Position numbers and translations under genes: made by a program | The notes under the pieces: model-generated | The model's database searches: none | What the model was told of the DNA's origin: nothing | What the model saw: only the letters and a program-made list of their open reading frames with translations | Assembly: GCA_020162035.1 (NCBI GenBank) | Contig: JAIUNM010000007.1 | Span: 62,001-126,000 of the forward strand | Length of the DNA stretch: 64,000 nt | From: Bacteroidota bacterium | GTDB lineage: Bacteria; Bacteroidota; Bacteroidia; B-17B0; Aurantibacillaceae | Direction of reading: 5' to 3' | Shown here: positions 61,221 to 64,000 of the stretch, piece by piece | Numbering within the stretch: the first letter of the stretch is position 1 | Layout: every line of letters begins with the position of its first letter

Positions 61221-63800
61221 CTAAAAATCATCGTCTTCGTTTTCTTTACTCTGTTGCTCTTTTTGTTTACTATTTTTTGTTTTTTCTAATTCAAACGTTT
61301 GTTTTGATTTTTTATTATCTGGTTTTATCGAATCTTTTTTAAATAATTTAAACTCTTCTTTAAAAATATTTTTTAAAGTTTGTTTTTCATCTTTTAAATC
61401 TTGTTTTATTTTTTCTTTTAACCCTTGTTTATCGTACTTAATTATAGGATTATCAACAGTTCCAGTCATAACTATAAAAGCACTTCTTTTATTATCTTTA
61501 TCGTTTTCTACCGGACCAAACTCGTTATCTTGTTTTCGTTTTTTAGCTAACAATTCACTTATTTTTAATTGAATTCTATAATCAATTTCATTATTAAAAG
61601 TATGTTTGCCACTTGCTAAAATATTTAAAACATTGTTGTTTATTTGTGTTTTTGGGAATTGAATAATTTGATCCTTTATATCAACTGTTGTTTCTAAAGA
61701 TGAAAATTTAATTCGCTTTAACTCTGCAATATCAACATATTTTGATAAGCTTTCTAATGGTTTAAAATCAATTAACTCGCCTCTTTCTATAAATAAATCG
61801 GTATGTGCAGTAATTGATTTTTCATTTACATTTAAATTATTATCCCAATCTGCTTTAAAACTTACTGTTGCTGTTGCATAACCTTTTATGTTTTTATCAA
61901 TTAAAGTTTCTTGTCCGAAATTATCAAATTGAGTAAACAAAGTTTGAATGTTAACTGATTTAAATAAACCAACAGTGGTTACTTGTAAATTATTTTTAGA
62001 ATTATCAATAAATAAATCTCCACTAACATCACCTTGGAATGCTTCCATTTTAAAATCACTTAAAATTGCTTTTTGGTGTTTAATTTCGAGCTCGCCATAA
62101 ATTTTTTTTGCTTCAAATTTTTGATAATAAAACTGATTGATGTTTGCCAGTAATTTAAAATTTAAGTTATTTGGAATTATACTTTTATTTACATCGTTTT
62201 TACTAGCGCTAGAGCTTTGTTTATCAAAAAAATCATCGAGATAAAGTTGGTTTGAGTTTAACTCTCCAATAATATTTAAATCTATATTTTTTTCAAATAA
62301 ATATTTAAAAAAATTAGGTAGCTCGCCATTAATAGTTAAGTCTGACTTTCCTTTAGTTAATTTTAAATTTTGTACAAAAATGTTTCTTTCTTTTGCCATT
62401 AAATCGCACGAAACAATTTGTGTTTGATTTTGATTGTTTTTAAATTTAATTAATGCATCTTTTAAACTGCAATTTAAATTTAACACTATATCATTATTTG
62501 TAATGTTTGTTTTTATTTGATTAAGATTTCCTTTTAAAAAACCATTTATTTTTAATAATCCAGCAATATCTGTAATAGTATCAATTGGCCAAAATTTAAT
62601 GGCATTTTTTAAATTAACATTAGCTTTAAATTGCGTTTCTATTGTAGGGTTTGAAAAATTATTTATTAAAAGATTTCCTGAAATACTATCGTTTACCAAA
62701 AGTGCATTTAAATTGTTTAGCTTTAAACTACTGCTTGAGTTTGAGTAAATTATATTTCCTATTAAATTTAATTTACTTAAATTAATTTGGTTAGGTTTAT
62801 AAGTTACAATTGCATTGTTAATTCCAAAATCGCAATTAAAGGAGTATTTTTTGGAATTACTATAATCTATTTTTCCGTTTACATAAAACTTGCCAGAACT
62901 TTCGTAATCATTAATACTTTTCTTATGATTTTCAGGTAAAAGTGATAAAACAGATTCAATATCTAAATTTTGTGCTTCGAAATTTAAATTTGTTTGATAT
63001 ATTGAGTCGTTATAATTAAATGAACCATTTACTGCCATTAAAACTTTATTCATAGCTACACTAGCTTTGCTAATTTGGTATAAATTTTTATTTACATTAA
63101 ATTTTATTTCGCCTTTACATGTTTTATTTTTAATGTAATTTTTTTTATTTGAAATTAAATTTAAAATTTTTAAATCAAATTCAGATTCTAATACATAATT
63201 TTCATTTTCAAATTCTCCTTTAAAATTTATTTGATTTAAGTTAAATGATGATTTTAAATTATTAAGTTGATTACTAAACTTAAATTTAGAATTTTTAATT
63301 AAAATATTATTTAATGCAAATTTAACATCACTAGTGTTACTTTTTAAAGTATCTGTTTTCCAAATTTCATAATTGTTCTTTCCGTTTTTAAACAATTTTA
63401 AATTACAAGTCGAATTTTCAAGTAATATTTTATTAATAGTATAATTTTTATTCCAAATGTCTTTTGCGTTAAAAAACAAATTAATTTTTTCGGAATGTAA
63501 CAATGTGTCAGGTTTATTTTTAGAATTAACTTCGTAAACCAATACATCGCTAAACTGTAAGCTGCAATACGGAAAAGTGCTGATAAATGTTATATCAATA
63601 TTTTCGGGTTTTACTTTTACTTCAGTTTTTAAATGCGTGTTTATCTCTTTTATAATTGCATTTTTTATATCATCTTGATATAAATAAATTAATAATAATA
63701 AGGTTGATAGTATTAAAAATGTAGAAATAATAAACCATGAGAAAAATTTAAAAATTTTTTTTGTAATTGATTTTTTTATTTTTTCAGGTTCGGTATTCAC
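61221..63800 (-). CDS. AsmA-family envelope protein
   Basis: An 859-residue protein with one N-terminal membrane helix (about 22-45) and a long periplasmic part made of beta strands and Asn/Lys-rich linkers. The start of the mature part, INTHLKTEVKVKPENIDITFISTFPYCSLQFSDV in pieces, is the AsmA N-terminal pattern, and FKPLESLSKYVDIAELKRIKFSSLETTVDIKD (about 685-715) matches the AsmA-like C-terminal domain. The family is thought to form lipid-conducting bridges between membranes. The C-terminal 60 residues are Lys/Glu-rich. The start is GTG. It lies 12 bases before the kinase gene. Confidence 0.9.
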   Translation of the reverse strand: MNTEPEKIKKSITKKIFKFFSWFIISTFLILSTLLLLIYLYQDDIKNAIIKEINTHLKTEVKVKPENIDITFISTFPYCSLQFSDVLVYEVNSKNKPDTLLHSEKINLFFNAKDIWNKNYTINKILLENSTCNLKLFKNGKNNYEIWKTDTLKSNTSDVKFALNNILIKNSKFKFSNQLNNLKSSFNLNQINFKGEFENENYVLESEFDLKILNLISNKKNYIKNKTCKGEIKFNVNKNLYQISKASVAMNKVLMAVNGSFNYNDSIYQTNLNFEAQNLDIESVLSLLPENHKKSINDYESSGKFYVNGKIDYSNSKKYSFNCDFGINNAIVTYKPNQINLSKLNLIGNIIYSNSSSSLKLNNLNALLVNDSISGNLLINNFSNPTIETQFKANVNLKNAIKFWPIDTITDIAGLLKINGFLKGNLNQIKTNITNNDIVLNLNCSLKDALIKFKNNQNQTQIVSCDLMAKERNIFVQNLKLTKGKSDLTINGELPNFFKYLFEKNIDLNIIGELNSNQLYLDDFFDKQSSSASKNDVNKSIIPNNLNFKLLANINQFYYQKFEAKKIYGELEIKHQKAILSDFKMEAFQGDVSGDLFIDNSKNNLQVTTVGLFKSVNIQTLFTQFDNFGQETLIDKNIKGYATATVSFKADWDNNLNVNEKSITAHTDLFIERGELIDFKPLESLSKYVDIAELKRIKFSSLETTVDIKDQIIQFPKTQINNNVLNILASGKHTFNNEIDYRIQLKISELLAKKRKQDNEFGPVENDKDNKRSAFIVMTGTVDNPIIKYDKQGLKEKIKQDLKDEKQTLKNIFKEEFKLFKKDSIKPDNKKSKQTFELEKTKNSKQKEQQSKENEDDDF

Positions 63801-63962
63801 TAAGCTAATATGATGAATATATAAACACTAAAAACTTAAAACGAAACGTTATTTTAACAATGTTTTTTTAATTATAACATTTAGCAGTTTATATTTTAAC
63901 ATATTTTCGTTTAAAATTATTTTATTTTTTTGTACTTTTATAGTTAATCAATTTTATAAATT

Positions 63963-64000
63963 ATGAAACGTACGCTAGGAATAATTACAGTTTTATTAAG
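63963..64000 (+). CDS. start of an exported protein (partial, runs off right edge)
   Basis: ATG 63963 opens a frame reading KRTLGIITVLL to the window edge, a basic N-terminus followed by hydrophobic residues as in a signal peptide. A box TACTTTTA, one base off TAnnTTTG, lies about 25 bases upstream. Nothing more can be said. Confidence 0.45.
   Translation, partial: MKRTLGIITVLL

Overview
This window comes from a low-GC member of the Bacteroidota, most likely a free-living, gliding-type lineage. The evidence is consistent across the window. Two secreted proteins end in type IX secretion (T9SS) type A sorting domains and two in CHU_C/type B domains. Genes lack Shine-Dalgarno sites. Boxes matching the Bacteroidota -7 element TAnnTTTG sit close to several starts. 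The ileS-DksA-lspA order and the paired acyl-CoA reductase and dicluster ferredoxin are also typical of the phylum. Non-ATG (TTG/GTG) starts are common. No rRNA, tRNA, CRISPR array or intact transposase was seen.

Layout: (1) The left edge holds a partial XRE regulator (minus), then a 26-bp perfect palindrome, then a three-gene operon (303-1863). That operon encodes a secreted six-cysteine protein and two tandem membrane-anchored thioredoxin-fold proteins, one of which has lost its active site. (2) 1909-7675 carries secreted proteins, including an M43 metalloprotease and a fibronectin-like type B T9SS cargo. (3) 7849-17296 is mostly housekeeping: dnaG, then a co-directional run of alpha/beta hydrolase, rnr, esterase, thyA, cyclase, enoyl-CoA hydratase and a small basic secreted protein. 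(4) 17412-24240 holds a 1180-residue adhesin-like T9SS cargo, queG, a ferredoxin diverging from an acyl-CoA reductase, and a type B cargo. (5) 24249-35423 (minus) contains hemH, lspA, a DksA-like protein with a histone-H1-like tail, ileS, a 3-hydroxyacyl-CoA dehydrogenase, a YfcE-type phosphodiesterase and a patatin/beta-barrel phospholipase. (6) 35512-38961 (plus) contains an OppB-type permease, tpiA and two related secreted proteins.

(7) 39112-58274 (all minus) is a roughly 19-kb surface-polysaccharide locus of the Wzx/Wzy type. It encodes Wzc-like kinase, Wza-like export protein, initiating sugar transferase, formyltransferase, polysaccharide deacetylase, two PP-loop sugar amidotransferases (one fused to a class II glutaminase), DUF354 protein, asparagine-synthase homologue, two family 2 glycosyltransferases, Wzy-like polymerase, FkbM methyltransferase, hexapeptide acyltransferase, Wzx flippase and a UDP-sugar epimerase. 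The enzyme set suggests a glycan with amidated or amidino, N-formylated, methylated and acylated sugars. A decayed duplicate of the epimerase 3' end plus a hairpin element at 57128-57290 marks a past rearrangement at the promoter-proximal edge of the locus.

(8) 58588-64000 holds 3-hydroxyanthranilate dioxygenase, a lipoprotein, a histidine kinase, an AsmA-family protein and the first codons of another secreted protein at the right edge.

The strongest candidates for something new are the thioredoxin/pseudo-thioredoxin operon at the left end, the self-contained glutaminase/PP-loop enzyme paired with a second PP-loop enzyme lacking zinc ligands, and the H1-like/DksA fusion. All function statements are from motif reading only; no database search was possible.
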